Shown here: positions 46,577-59,370 of the stretch, in pieces | Position numbering within the stretch: the first letter of the stretch is position 1 | Layout of the letters: each line of letters begins with the position of its first letter | Origin: Pholis gunnellus | Lineage: Eukaryota > Chordata > Actinopteri > Perciformes > Pholidae | DNA: 64,000 nucleotides | Reading direction: 5' to 3' | Assembly (NCBI GenBank): GCA_910591455.2 | Contig: OU342822.1 | Coordinates: 19,995,763-20,059,762 of the forward strand | The notes under the pieces: generated by a model | What the model saw: only the letters and a program-made list of their open reading frames with translations | Database searches by the model: none | What the model was told of the DNA's origin: nothing | Position numbers and translations under genes: made by a program

Positions 46577-48210
46577 AGCAAACACTGACTGAGTGACACG
46601 ATGCGTAAAACCCTGAAGAAGTTCCACTTTGTAAGCTCGTGTTCGGCTTAAACATGATTGTTTCAAATTCACAACAGCCCCTTAAACGATAAATGCCACT
46701 TTTAGAAGAGTAAGAAAATGACATATTTCTTTAATGGAGTTTGGTTTATGCCAGAAAAAAAAGTATTTTCCAAAAAAGATCAGAATAAAACGTGAGAATA
46801 ATTTAATTTTAAAGTGAAGAACCCTTTTTTTTTTTTTACTTAAGAGTCACTTTTTTATTTAGTTTTCAATCTTTTCTTGAATTCAAAAACCAGTTTTTAG
46901 GGGTTTTATTCGTGTAACAGCGAGTTAACCTTTTTGTTGCATTTATATTGGAAAAAGTATTGATTTCCATTCTTATCCTCATCAGACAAAGAACTAATAC
47001 TTCACTCGTTGTTAATTTATGGATGGAAACGTCCACCGGATCATAAAACAGGTCAAACCAAACGTGGTCGTGTTTATTTGGGACTTTGTGAGTTCTGGTT
47101 TTGTTGTGTGGTTTTTTTCTGCAAACGTGTCACTTTTATCACGAGAAAATGTTTCCGTGTGTTTTATAAATCTATTTATAATGTGTTGTTTTGTAATAAA
47201 CTGGATATTTATGATGGTGAATAAAAGTTGGAGCAGCTGTGAGTGTTTTTTATATTTCAGTCTGTTGAACGTGATCAGCTGATTGTCGCCTTGACAGGAA
47301 TAATAATATTATCATCATCTCATTTCTAATAAAACGATATGTACAATATATATATATATATATATATCACCATTTAAATCATGCAGATGCCAAAAAGACT
47401 TCATTATGAGTCGATGTATAAATATTTAGAATACATTTAATCTCAATTAAAATGTCCATATATAATATTTATATATTATTATGTGCATCCTTATTCACGA
47501 AATGTTTCTATACGGAGCGCTTATGTCACATTATAATATATCCATTTCCTGTGAGTTACATTGTGAATTTGGACAGATAAATAACAAAGAGAAGTTATTT
47601 CAATAGAAGTTATATTTTATGAATATATGTAGTATTTCAGCTAAATTGATAATATCCCAAAAACAATTCTAAAAGTCGTTGGAGTTTGGTTTATGTGCAG
47701 ATTAGTGTTTATTCCTCTGAGTCATAAACATCAGCAGCAGCAATATTTAGGCAGCGGTTCCAAACCTGGAGATCAGCGTCAGAAATCTGTGATTCAACTA
47801 ATAAAAAAAGGTAACGCTCCTTTAATTTGTAGCATTATTACAATTCAATATTTGATCATTTCAACTCTAAAAACCCTTAAAAAGTCTTCAAATGGACTCC
47901 GCCTCATCTTAACAAGCCGAGGTTTATGAGGTGTCACGTCTTCGGTTTGTTGTTACTTTAAAGTCAAGGCTGATGACTTTATGGACAACAGAAGCATAAC
48001 GTTTTTATTTATTATAACTTTGTTTCGAGATAATGAGAATTTACACCAACGCCCCAAATCAGAGAAAGCCTGTACACAGTAGATCTTTAGGCCCTGCATC
48101 ATGAACGTACTTCAGGCATTCATTATTTCAGCTACTGAGTTTATCGTGTACTCCTAAATTAATTATTTTGATAAAATTACCTCACAGCGTAAACATTGAG
48201 AGGACCGGAG
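46577..48210. other. nkx2.2 3' region and intergenic DNA
   Basis: AT-rich, with probable nkx2.2 3' UTR up to about 46.8 or 47.25 kb depending on which AATAAA is used. An (AT)n tract lies at 47347-47368. No other gene is seen. Confidence 0.45.
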
Positions 48211-48311
48211 CTCTAAAACAAGTATTTTAAAAAGAATAGTTTGGGAATATGATTTACTTTCTTGCAGAAGAAGATCAATCCGACAAATATGAAGCTTCAT
48301 CCAGCTGGAGA
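48211..48311. repeat. Arm of the foldback-type repeat
   Basis: 'tttactttcttgcagaagaagatcaatc..aatatgaagcttcatccagc' matches the arms at 32705-32840 and 33370-33515. The 30-bp array starts directly after it. Confidence 0.5.
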
Positions 48312-48545
48312 CGGTTGGAATCCAGGTTTAGTTCCTGGTTCTAGTTGGAATCCAGGTTTAGTTCCTGGTTCTAGTTGGAATCCAGGCTTAGTTCCTGGTT
48401 CTAGTTGGAATCCAGGCTTAGTTCCTGGTTCTAGTTGGAATCCAGGTTTAGTTCCTGGTTCTAGTTGGAATCCAGGTTTAGTTCCTGGTTCTAGTTGGAA
48501 TCCAGGTTTAAGTTCCTGGTTCTAGTTGGAATCCAGGCTTAGTTG
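48312..48545. repeat. 30-bp minisatellite, about 8 copies
   Basis: Tandem unit 'gttggaatccagg(t/c)ttagttcctggttcta', almost identical between copies. It reads on the plus strand as WNPGLVPGSS repeated until a one-base insertion in the seventh unit breaks the frame. Confidence 0.92.
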
Positions 48546-49100
48546 GTTCGTCTGGTTGAGGTTCTGGTGTGTTCCTGTGAGACAAACACTTGAGGTTTCC
48601 AGGTTCTAGTTGGTGGATTTTGTTTCCTTTGGGCAGAACCAGGTTGTTTCCTGTTTACAAAGTTAAACAAACTAAATTAACATTTATTGTCTCGACTTGA
48701 GATTGACGTCAGTGGAGAAACATATTTCTTTAAAGTTGCTCATTACCTGATTAGTTCACCTTAATCTTCATGAAGTTATGAGAAGTTTACGTTTATTAAC
48801 TCCACGTTTTAATATTAGTTTTTGCTTAGTTTGTGTTTTTCAAACAAAATAAATATGAAAACAATAAAATGTCACTAAAACTCACTTCTGAAGAGTGGAA
48901 ATGGTATTTCACAATAAGAGCATCAGATGTGCTGCAGTTATAAATTAAATTGGTGCTTTTATAATCTTCAGAATGAATGTTTTTGTTTTTCTATTTCAAA
49001 CATCTGACAGGATTAAAACATCTTCACTGCAGCAGACGACTTCATTCAGCCAAAGAAAAGCAGCTATTTACTGTGTTGTGACAAAGGAAAGAAAGACCCC

Positions 49101-49166
<66 letters not shown>

Positions 49167-50236
49167 GGGGGGTCAAAGGTCGGCTCATCTCAGAGGGATG
49201 ATGTCACAAGAGAGAGGGGGGGGGGTCAAAGCTTTGAGACAGTTATAATGTATCACCTGCTGCAATAAAAGAGGAGAAGAAGAAGAGAAGCAGGAAGACA
49301 CCAGGATGAAGAACAGAGTAAAACAGATGAAAAGGTTAAAAGGATTCGGTTCAACACGTTCATGTCGTCAAAAACAAACCAGCAGAGACACGTTTGATTA
49401 GAAAGTGTCCTGATATAAAGATTATAATTAAAACACAACAGTGAGCCTCATCATCATCATCACACTGTAGTTTATTCTGACTCAATCACACACACTATAA
49501 CACCAAACGTGGATTCATCCGCCGCTAGAAATAGTCCCCAACAAATCAGATCAAACAAACAGACTTTTTCTCGAATACGTTTGATAAAAACTACAGAAAA
49601 CAATTTATTGAGACTTTATTAAATAAATAAACGGACATTTAATGCAGCACTTTAATGAACGTGAGGCGGAAACATTCTTCAGTTATTATAATGAAAGCTC
49701 TGCTTTAGAATGTAATCAGCAGTGATTTTATGTCAGATGTGATTTGCAGTAAGTTGGTTAAATCCCATAATAAACAACAATGGTTCTTTAATTAAAAAAC
49801 ATTCTGCATATTTGAAACTATTTCTTTGTGATTTTCTCTCCTCTTATTTTATTTACATAATTTTCCTCTAATGTGTTTGATTCCATGTCATATACATTAT
49901 TAGTGTATTATATAGTTATATATTTCATTAAGCTAATTTCTAGTCTCATTTTATGTATTTGTACTAAAGTAAACAAACATTATTTTAATGTCTCATACTT
50001 TAGTGTAAACATTATTTCAGTATGTGTATCTATTGGGCTTTGGTACATTATTTTTTATATTTTGTTGTCACTAGTACCGTTTAATAATAATAACTATTTT
50101 TTATTGGTGTAGTTTATATATATTTATACTTTTTAATTTTGAACTCATATAATCATTTTTTGGACGCAGCAAACATCACGTGATGTTCATCCTGCCGTCA
50201 GCAGGTGGCAGCAAAAGCTTGATCAAAACAGGCTTA

Positions 50237-50281
<45 letters not shown>

Positions 50282-50444
50282 GTTTGTTCTGACTCAATCA
50301 CACGTGCTAATTCTCACGAGAGCACCAAACGTGGATTCATCCGCCACTGAAAATAGTCCCAAAACATATATTTTATGTTTTATGAATACATTCTATATAA
50401 AAAGCTTCAGTTTCCAGTTTCAGTCCATCCAGACATTTAAAAAC

Positions 50445-50527
<83 letters not shown>

Positions 50528-50872
50528 CACTAACCTGAAGAAGGCGATCTCCTGCCGTGTGATGAAGAACACTCACAGGAAGTTTGACTCTTCTGATGGA
50601 TTTTTTCTCCACTTGGAAGAATCTTCACCTCCACCTGAGAACCTCTCAGCGCTCAGGTGAGTTATGACGTCATCACAGTCCAGCTCATCACCGCCTCCTG
50701 CTGGCCTGGAGGGGAAGTGCTCCGACACAAACAGACTCGAGCTGCGTTCCAGATTTCATACAAAAAGATTTCATATTGTTTTATGCAGAATTCAAACTAC
50801 TTCCTCTTAACATGGCACCTTCAACTTTGACCCTCTTGCTCATGTATCTGCTGCGCAAAGGATTGTGGGTGG
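48546..50872. other. Intergenic with long TG/CA arrays
   Basis: No gene. It holds arrays at 49103-49165 (TG), 50238-50278 (AC) and 50446-50526 (GT). A roughly 60-bp passage ('tgactcaatcacac', 'caccaaacgtggattcatcc') is duplicated at 49480-49540 and 50285-50360, with an inverted relative at 34020-34100. Confidence 0.5.
50446..50526. repeat. (GT)n microsatellite
   Basis: About 40 units, essentially pure. Confidence 0.92.
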
Positions 50873-51000
50873 AAACCGTAGACTGTATATAAGAAGTGGA
50901 CGCAGTCACCCATTGAAGCCTCGACTTTGGCAATTTTAAGCCGTCTCCATCTTTTGTTTTGCAACCAGTCAACAGGAAGTGACCATGTTGACACCTGGTA
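50873..51000 (+). repeat. Interspersed repeat A, copy 7 (left fragment)
   Basis: Retains 'accgtagactgtatataagaa', 'cacccattg' and 'aacaggaagtgaccat', then ends. Confidence 0.7.
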
Positions 51001-51436
51001 TGGACGTTTTCTCTAAATGAGCTTTTTCTCAGACTCAGTAGCTCTTTATTGTTTGACAGTATTTTCTGGTTTATGGTGTGATTAAATAGAGATATTTCAT
51101 AACACCTCTGACTCTAATATGTCAACATGAAGCAGGACGTTTGACCCGGCAGGCTTTATCTAATGTTAGCACAGCTTTGATAAGATAATGCGCCATCTGT
51201 ATATTTAAAAGTAGAATCTCAGAAAACTTGTAATAATAATAAATAAGTACAACTGTACTTTTTAATGTATAAAGACACTAAAGGAGGGTGGAACAATACC
51301 ACAGTAAATCAGCACCAATGACAATATAAATGATATTCAACAAATTAAAATTACAACAATTAGTTTCAAAACAGAAAAAAACCTGAAATTTAAAAGAAAA
51401 AAGAAGCACAGACTGACCTCACGATGGCGCTCTGGA

Positions 51437-52130
<694 letters not shown>

Positions 52131-52422
52131 AGTGTAATGCTGTGGTAAAGGTCAGATATGTTGAGCTCTGGTTTATTGAGTAAATCAAAATGTTACATTT
52201 CTGTTTCACACCTCAAGCTAATAAAAGACATTGTTGTAAAAGTTTCAAGATGATTGTTCTCTGCAGGCGTACATAGTGAGGAGCTAATGAAGAATTCTCA
52301 TTGCTGTGATGAGCGATTAGAGCATTAATTCAACATACATGTTCTGAATGAAATCAATGATGTCGGACATTTTCACTACTGTTAAACCACCTTTTATATT
52401 TTCATATGTATCCTCCTCGTGC

Positions 52423-52851
52423 TCATGTTTGGGGGGCAGCACACAGTTCATGAGGTAATGGGTTGAGACCGAGGCGTAATTGTGGAGTCAGATCCAGTTC
52501 ATCCTCTGAAACTCCAGGTGGAGAAGTGAAACGAAAGTTCTGCAGGAGGCTGGTGAAGAAGATGAAGAGCTCCATCCTGGTCAAACTCTCTCCGGGACAA
52601 GCTCGGCGACCTGCGAGAGAGAACAAAGGAAAGGCTTCAGGTCATCTGCAAGTAAACTAACACTTAACAGCAAGTTACCCCTCAGCTCACAAACCTGCAG
52701 AAAAAGGCATGAAGGCTTCTCGCTTGATGAACCTTTGGGGCAAGTCTCTGTGTCTCATGGATGACAGCGTTGGTGAAGTGCAGGTTCTTCCTGTCCTCCG
52801 CCTGCACTTGACGACTTCCTATCAGCCTGTTCAGCTCCTCCTGGACCTGGT
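52423..52851 (-). pseudogene. CYP2-type (CYP2K-like) cytochrome P450 pseudogene remnant
   Basis: Two minus-strand exons remain. Exon 52610-52423 is intact and encodes the end of a family 2 P450: GRRACPGESLTRMELFIFF through LNPLPHELCA and a stop, including the heme-binding Cys of FSAGRRACPG. The upstream exon 52851-52695 starts with acceptor 'cttccag' and QVQEELNRLIGSRQ...AVIHETQRLA. It then jumps directly into RFIKREAFMPFSA, read in another frame. The normal sequence between these points (end of one exon, an intron, and most of the next exon) is deleted, leaving a frameshift. All upstream exons are absent. Active homologues are ER-bound monooxygenases. It is unrelated to the surrounding developmental genes. 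Confidence 0.82.
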
Positions 52852-53384
52852 CTGGAAGAAGGTTTTTGTTTCAAAGAGACAATTCAATAGTGTAGCTTTG
52901 ACTGTATGTCTTTCTGTGAAAGTTGTGCCTTACCTTGTTTTCCATAATCAGATATTAGCGTTATCTTTCTTAGCATTCAGCTCAAGGCACTACTGGGCCC
53001 AAGTTAGTCTCAGTGACCACAACAGTGGTTTAGGTGTGTATTTACACCTGTTGGTTCGTGTCCGGAGCTCCTCACACGTAGTTCTTTTCCTGCCTCCCTA
53101 TCCGGGTCTATTTTTGCCGTCTCAAGTTGTTTCTTTGAAGCATGAAATTCAATGATAGCAGATCTAACATCTCCTGACTCTTCACAAAGCTTACTGCACT
53201 GATGAAATACACTTCCTTCTGCCTTTAGCTTTGTGAGTGTTTGGGTCAAGTCTCTTAAAGATGGGAGGGGCCCATGGTTTACAAACCTCCAACCAACAAA
53301 TGAGCCGAACGAGTTTCTGTCCTGACCCCTGACCCCCCCCCCCCCCCCGTGATTCCATCCACAAGCTCCAGATCATCGTCTGGT

Positions 53385-53745
53385 TCATCTTCTCCCCGAC
53401 CTACAGGCACAAACTAGAATCTGCAACGCCTGGTGAAGACTGTGAGGAGATGGACCAACGAGGCAGAGCTGGAGCTACAGTCCTGCTTTGAGTGTTTCTG
53501 AGGCTGCTGCTACAGACCTGGATGAGCTCACCGACACCGTGACATCGTACATCCGTTTTTGAGAGGACACGCGTGTGTGCCGACTAAAACCTTCTGCACA
53601 TACAACAATAAACCTGGTTTACTGCAGGACTCAGGCAGCTTCGATGGGAAAAGGAGGCGGCCTCCAGAAACACTGACGAGCTGGAAGACAGGTTTTCAGC
53701 CAACGACCCCTCGTCAGTGTGACCAACTACAAGATTAGGACACAT
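53385..53745 (+). mobile_element. CR1/L2-like LINE fragment (between endonuclease and RT)
   Basis: Frame fragments read VRTVRRWTNEAELELQSCFE, then DLDELTDTVTSYIRF, and after frameshifts CTYNNNKP-like and FSANDP-like pieces. These are characteristic of the segment between endonuclease and reverse transcriptase in fish L2/CR1-type LINEs. A C-tract at about 53332-53348 precedes it. Confidence 0.7.
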
Positions 53746-56116
53746 TGTAGTTCAAGAGACATTTTAGTTGTAGTCCTCCCTCACTTACAGGTGGTCCTCA
53801 AAGATAATTATGCAGCTTCTTCATTATAATGATTATGAAATATTCATGTGACTGAAACAGTTCTGAGGAACATCATGAGAAAGTAAAGTAGGTCGGGAGG
53901 ACTCTGTACGGAAGCCCTGAGGGGCCAGTGCGGAAAAATACATGATCTATTTCCTAAGTCTGATTTAAATTGTTTTTCTCGGTTTAAAAAATGTTTTGTC
54001 AAATAACATTATTTACTGTTATTTTCAAACAACAAAACAAAATAAATCAACTTAAACAACAGAGGAAGGTAGTCGAGCATAAACACATGTCCTTGACAAA
54101 ACAAAAAGAAAAAAGGAAATGAATATATAAAAACACAAATTAAAATGAATTACATGGAATGCGTACTGCGCAAATCAAGCACAACCAGGATCCTCTTTCT
54201 AAAGGCCTGATGAACACAGTTGAAGCACTTTTTCAATAAAAATGTTTTTAATAGATTTAAAGAAGACCAACTGATCCTGTTGACCCAGAGCAGCGTCAGT
54301 CTGTCGGAGAGGTTTTGTTTCCTGAAACCGAACTTGATTTGTTTTAACGTAATGTTGCTCTGAAAAATAAAGTAGTTCCAAGCGACACAAAAAAAACACG
54401 AAACCGATAGATTGACCTGCTGTGACGAAGTTATTCTCAGAAAAAACTAAACTCTTGAGTAAACACACCGATGTGCAAATTAATCGTACAAGTGTGTAAA
54501 GTTTGTTATCTTTTCTTTCATCTGTGAATCAAATGGGAATATATCGTCAGTGTGAAGTGTTTGTTGTTCTAATACACGTTTTGGCCACAAGAGGCGGACG
54601 TGCACCACTCCCTCAGGTTCTAAACGGGACTAAAAACACGTTTCCTTCCAGGTGAGCTTTAATTTACATCATTTGGAAACACACATTAGATTTACCTCGT
54701 GTTTTAAAGTACATGGAGAAATGTTACCGTTTTTTCCACCCGTTTCAAATATCAACTTTTTCTGAAGGAATTTGGAAAATCATTCGGGCAAAACCAGAAT
54801 TCAAATCTTCTGGGCTTCCGTACCGGAAAAACTGTTAAAAACATTTTCAAACAATTTTCTCAATTAAGAGGAACATTTTGTAGAAATACACAAAGTTAGA
54901 TTTAGTTGTTAAAGTCGACTTTTAAACTGTTAAATTATTCTCCCTCTGATTTACAATCAACCTCACTTATTTCCATATTTATTATAGTAATAGCTTAATG
55001 TCATTTTTGTCCCTTTTCTGGAGTTTTATTATAATAAATGAAAACGTAAAAAGTGTAATAACAGATCAAACACTTGAAATCCAGTTCACAGATGTATTAA
55101 TAGTGTTTTTAAATGCAGTTAAATTAGTTTGAAATTGTTTGTGTTGAAATGTTTTTATAAAATCCAGCTCAGTGTTTTTATGGGTGTTAAAGTATTTTTC
55201 TTCTTGCTGCAAATAAATGAACTTAAACGCGTAAGAATTGATGAAGTCTCATCTTTTTTAAATGATCTTCATTAAAGCATCAGATCCAGAAATCAGTTTG
55301 AGGCTCAACGAGTCTCAGACTTCAGAGACGTTCACATTTAAACCAGAGGACGGAGCCGCTTCTTATTATTATATAATACATACACATATATATATTTGAT
55401 CTTTTACATGTTGAATATTTTCTTTATAACTAGACTTCAGGAGGTAAAAACGGGCTCCAGAGGAACACGAGGAGGTTCAGTTAAGAGTTTAAATAAATTA
55501 AATGACTTTAAAAGTCTAAAACACATCTAACCAACCAACAACTCTGAGAAAGATTAGTCAATAAAAACCACAGATATTAAAGAGGATGCATAAAAAATAT
55601 ATATTGGATTTAATATTTTTCTTCATCCAGTTAATTAAAGTTTCTATAAACTATATTTATTCTCCATCATGAAGACCTGAAAAGTCTCCACATTGAAATG
55701 AACACAATCTGAAGACGCATTTATTTATTGATGCATCTTAAAGTTTAGTCAAATTTAAACATATTGTGTCTAAAACTGCTGGACTCAGTTAATAAAATAA
55801 CTTAAATGATATAAAGTAGCAGTTTCAATACGTTTAAGTTAAATCTCATTTAGTCTCATGTAAAGATGAACAAAAACTCACAATACAGTAAAACTTCCTC
55901 CATCAGTGATCAATACCTCGACATGAATATTAATACAACATGTAGGATGATATTTAAAGGTTCAAATACAAAATAAACAAACGCACAAACATCCATAATA
56001 ATAAAATAACTTTAAATATAGACACTGTTTTATTATGATTAGAAATGTCTTTTAGTTCATTATTGTATCTAGAAATAAAAATGTTACATTAGGTTGCGAT
56101 GGTGATATATATATAT

Positions 56117-56169
<53 letters not shown>

Positions 56170-56170
56170 C

Positions 56171-56219
<49 letters not shown>

Positions 56220-56232
56220 TATATACATATAC

Positions 56233-56315
<83 letters not shown>

Positions 56316-57125
56316 CACCTATACACAGTATATGATATAACGGTTTAAAAGCATCATGTATGAGGTAATTTAACAGAAGCAGATGCATTATTAATCCGTT
56401 TCATTATTGATCAGAAGAAGAATTAAAAGGCCTTTCAGCTTCACCGTAAACTCATCAGACTAATAAAACTGTAAATAACTTTACAAAGAGCATAAAGTAA
56501 CTTTAGAGGAACTACTCATTAAGATATAAGAGTTTAAAAAGCCTTTCAGTGTATTCACACTAAACTCACCTCAGATGCTAGTGAGAGAATAATATTAGAA
56601 CTTTAAAAAGTTTATTTTAAGTCACAAAAAGTCAATAAACAGCAGCAGAGATATTATGAGTCTTTATAATAACACCAGAGACTTTAGGAGTGTTTAAGAA
56701 CATCAAATATGTCTTAAAACATATTACAAGTTATTTTCTCATAAAACAGGATCTAAGAGAGATTATTATAAAGCATAAAGTAACTAATGCAGATATAAGA
56801 AGAGTTTAGAGGCAGCATCAAGTCCTTTATAATTATAAAAGAGATGTAGAATGAATTCACTTTAAACTGATTATAATATATCTATATAATCTATACATAT
56901 TCTGTTATAGCCTCTATGGATTATATTGTTGTAACATTTGTAAAAAGCTTCTTTAAGTTACATAAAGTTATTAAAGATGAGCAGAGCAACATAATAAATA
57001 TGTATAATAACAACAGAGACTTTAAACGGAATATTAGATATTAAATAATAAATAAAGGCCTCTGAGCTGTAATTAATTCACCTTTAAACAAACAGCTGGA
57101 CCACTAAACATCTGTAAATCAGCTC
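53746..57125. other. Intergenic, AT-rich, upstream of nkx2.4
   Basis: No gene or LINE coding remnant is recognised. The largest structure is the AT/AC array at 56106-56316. The rest is very AT-rich unique DNA. Confidence 0.5.
56106..56316. repeat. (TA)n / TATATACA array, about 210 bp
   Basis: Mostly alternating TA with interspersed TACA steps and a short (CA)n near 56280. The sequence is largely self-complementary and could extrude a cruciform. All open frames over it are artefacts. Confidence 0.9.
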
Positions 57126-57129
57126 CACG

Positions 57130-57425
57130 TTAAGTCCGTTTAAGCTGAATTTACTCCCCGGTGTGTCTCCGGTCCGTCGGCCGGTTTCCTCTCTCTCAAA
57201 GCCCGCAGCAGCACCTCTGAGCCCCGGGGAGAAGCTCCGCTGAGGTCCCGGTCCCTCCTGCAGCCGAACGGTTCACCGGAGAGACGAAAACAACAAAAAA
57301 GTGTTTTTATTCGCTGCAGGCAAATAAACCAGAGAGCGCGCGTGAAGTGACGCGACGCAGCAGGTCAGCAGGTGATTGGCTGCTCGGACTGTTCACGCGG
57401 AACCGGAGCAGCGCGTTTTAAAGGT
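57130..57425. promoter_or_regulatory. CpG-rich candidate distal promoter of nkx2.4
   Basis: An isolated CpG-dense block in AT-rich DNA, about 1.5 kb before the nkx2.4 start. It has 'gccccgggga', 'gagcgcgcgtgaagtgacgcgacg' (in part) and an inverted CCAAT box ('gtgattggctg'). A possible acceptor ('ttcctttgcag', ending 58750) lies before the nkx2.4 start, so a non-coding first exon here spliced to the coding exon is plausible. A minus-strand transcript cannot be excluded. Confidence 0.4.
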
Positions 57426-58207
57426 GCATTTTATTTATTTATTTATCTATAGATATATATGTATATATATATTTATTATTAGTTAAAGAGAAACCTGTAA
57501 ATACACGAAGAGTAAAACGTTTGAACTCCTTCACATTCAGAGGAGGACAAATAATAAATTAAAGTAATTAAATGAACAAAGTCAAAGTCCTGCAGAACTA
57601 AAACATTGAGATGAAAGAGGTCTGCTGTGTATTTTTGGATGGATGTCTACTTTAATTAAGCGAGTTTTAACATGTCAGTAACTTATTTTAAACTTGTAGC
57701 TCCGTCCCAAAAAGTATCTCTAAATAAATGAATAATAAAAGAGAAAACATGATTTGGAGGTTTGAATCTTTAAAAAGTTATTTTAAATATAAATGACTTA
57801 ATTTCTACTTTTGTTAGAATTATATAGACATGTTGAAAATAAATAGAACATTTATAATAAATGATTATAAATGAATAAAGTAGAGCTAAATAAAGAGTAA
57901 TAAATAGTAATATAATATCTGTGATTTAATGATAAAAACACTGATTTAAGTGAAACAAACAAAGTACAAAGAATTAAAAATGTCTTAAAACATTTATCTT
58001 CACAATCAGTAAAGAGAAAATAAAGTTTATGTTCAGGATCATTTACAGAAAACAGCTGTTTGTTAAATCACTTAAAATAACTTCATTCATTCAACTCAAT
58101 AACTGCAATAAAGGAAAATCTAAACTTAAACTTTGTGTCGAGTTAGAAGAGAAAACTGCAGCTTTCCTTCAGATCAGCTCGTGCAAATGAAACAAACAGA
58201 CCTGAAC

Positions 58208-58223
58208 ACGCGCATGCGCGCAC

Positions 58224-58285
<62 letters not shown>
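58208..58285. repeat. Alternating purine-pyrimidine tract: (CG), (TA)n, (CA)n
   Basis: It starts 'cgcgcatgcgcgcacaca', passes into (TA)n and ends in (CA)n. The entire tract is alternating purine-pyrimidine, a potential Z-DNA/cruciform sequence, about 0.6 kb upstream of nkx2.4. Confidence 0.85.
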
Positions 58286-58318
58286 AAAAGAAAGACAGGT
58301 GTTACAAGTTACGACAGA

Positions 58319-58331
58319 GGGTCAAGTGGTC
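58319..58331 (+). promoter_or_regulatory. Putative NK2 binding site upstream of nkx2.4
   Basis: GGGTCAAGTGGTC contains a perfect T(C/T)AAGTGG NK2 consensus and is identical over 13 bases to the site upstream of nkx2.2 (44851-44863, opposite strand). It lies about 0.57 kb before the nkx2.4 start. Confidence 0.4.
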
Positions 58332-58892
58332 AAAATAAAACGGAAAGTTTTGGAGAAACAGTTTGAACAAAAGGTTTTCCAACATGTAAATAAAGTAAAA
58401 TATGAATCTTCAAAGCTGCTAATATTAATCTAATAATAAGGTGTACATTTTAAGAGCTGATTATTCATGATTTTATTTATACTAGTCTGTTTAAAAAGAG
58501 TAAATTCAGCGGAAAGTGAAGCTCGACTGAGACTTGAAACCATTTGTGCCTCCGCACTTCTCGTTCGGGTCAAACCTTCATGAGAAAGTAGGTCCAAACT
58601 GTTCTCTCCACTTACCTCCGTGATGTCAACTTGCCTTTTGTTGGCTGCATGTGTCCGCGTCGCTCCGCCCCTCCGTGTGTGTGTGTGTGTGTGTGTTGGG
58701 AGTCTCCGGTCCGGCGGGATAAGGACTCAACTCGTCTCCTTCCTTTGCAGCCGATCAGCTGGACTTGTTTCCTGCAGGGAGATCGGACGAGTGCACGCAG
58801 CCGGAGGGAGGGAGGGGGACGCAGGCAGAGAGCTGCCGGACATACCCGGAGACCACGAGCCAGCCAGAAGCACAGCGGGGGGCGTCCGCACC

Positions 58893-59370
58893 ATGTCCTT
58901 CAGCCCAAAGCACTCCACCCCCTTCTCAGTCACCGACATTTTGAGCCCGATGGAGGACAGCTACCGGAGGTTCGGAGGCATGGATCCCGGGTCCCAGCTG
59001 GGCGCCTACCGGCAGCAGCAGGTCTCTCAGCCCGGTACGCAGCATCATCAGCACCAATCGGCGCAGCAGCAGCCGCCTCATCTCCATCACCATCACCACC
59101 ATCATCACCATCACCACCTGTCCTCCGCCTCTTCATCCTCATCCTCCTCCTCTTCCTCAGCAGCAGCAGCCGCAGCCGCTCTGGGACCCGGAGGGCCCTA
59201 CCAGCACCACCACCACCATGTGCCCCACGGGGTGCCGCAGTTCTCCGGGCCCGTCGGAGGGTTCTGCAACGGCGGCATCGGGAACGTCGGAGACCTGCCG
59301 TCCTACCAGGAGACGGTGAGGAGCGGAGGAGCGGCGTGGTACGGAAACCCGGAGCCCAGATACCCGACAT
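58893..59370 (+). CDS. nkx2.4a: nkx2.4 exon 1
   Basis: Start 'gcaccATGt', beginning with the family-typical MSxSPKH. The frame is open upstream to 58620, but the upstream residues include a (GT)n-encoded run and match nothing, so the start is set here. The donor is 'ccgacat|gtaaga'. It encodes the His, Ser and Ala homopolymers; the CA(C/T) run at about 59080-59120 and TCC/TCA run at about 59125-59160 are likely length-variable. Confidence 0.88.

Noticed and set aside
45940..46724. Other-frame and antisense open frames over nkx2.2 exon 2
   Set aside because: Only the frame with the homeodomain matches a family; the rest are shadows.
53010..53249. 79-codon minus-strand frame, Lys/Glu-rich, next to the CYP2 remnant
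   Set aside because: Looks somewhat protein-like but does not match a P450 exon and has no identifiable family; too little to annotate.
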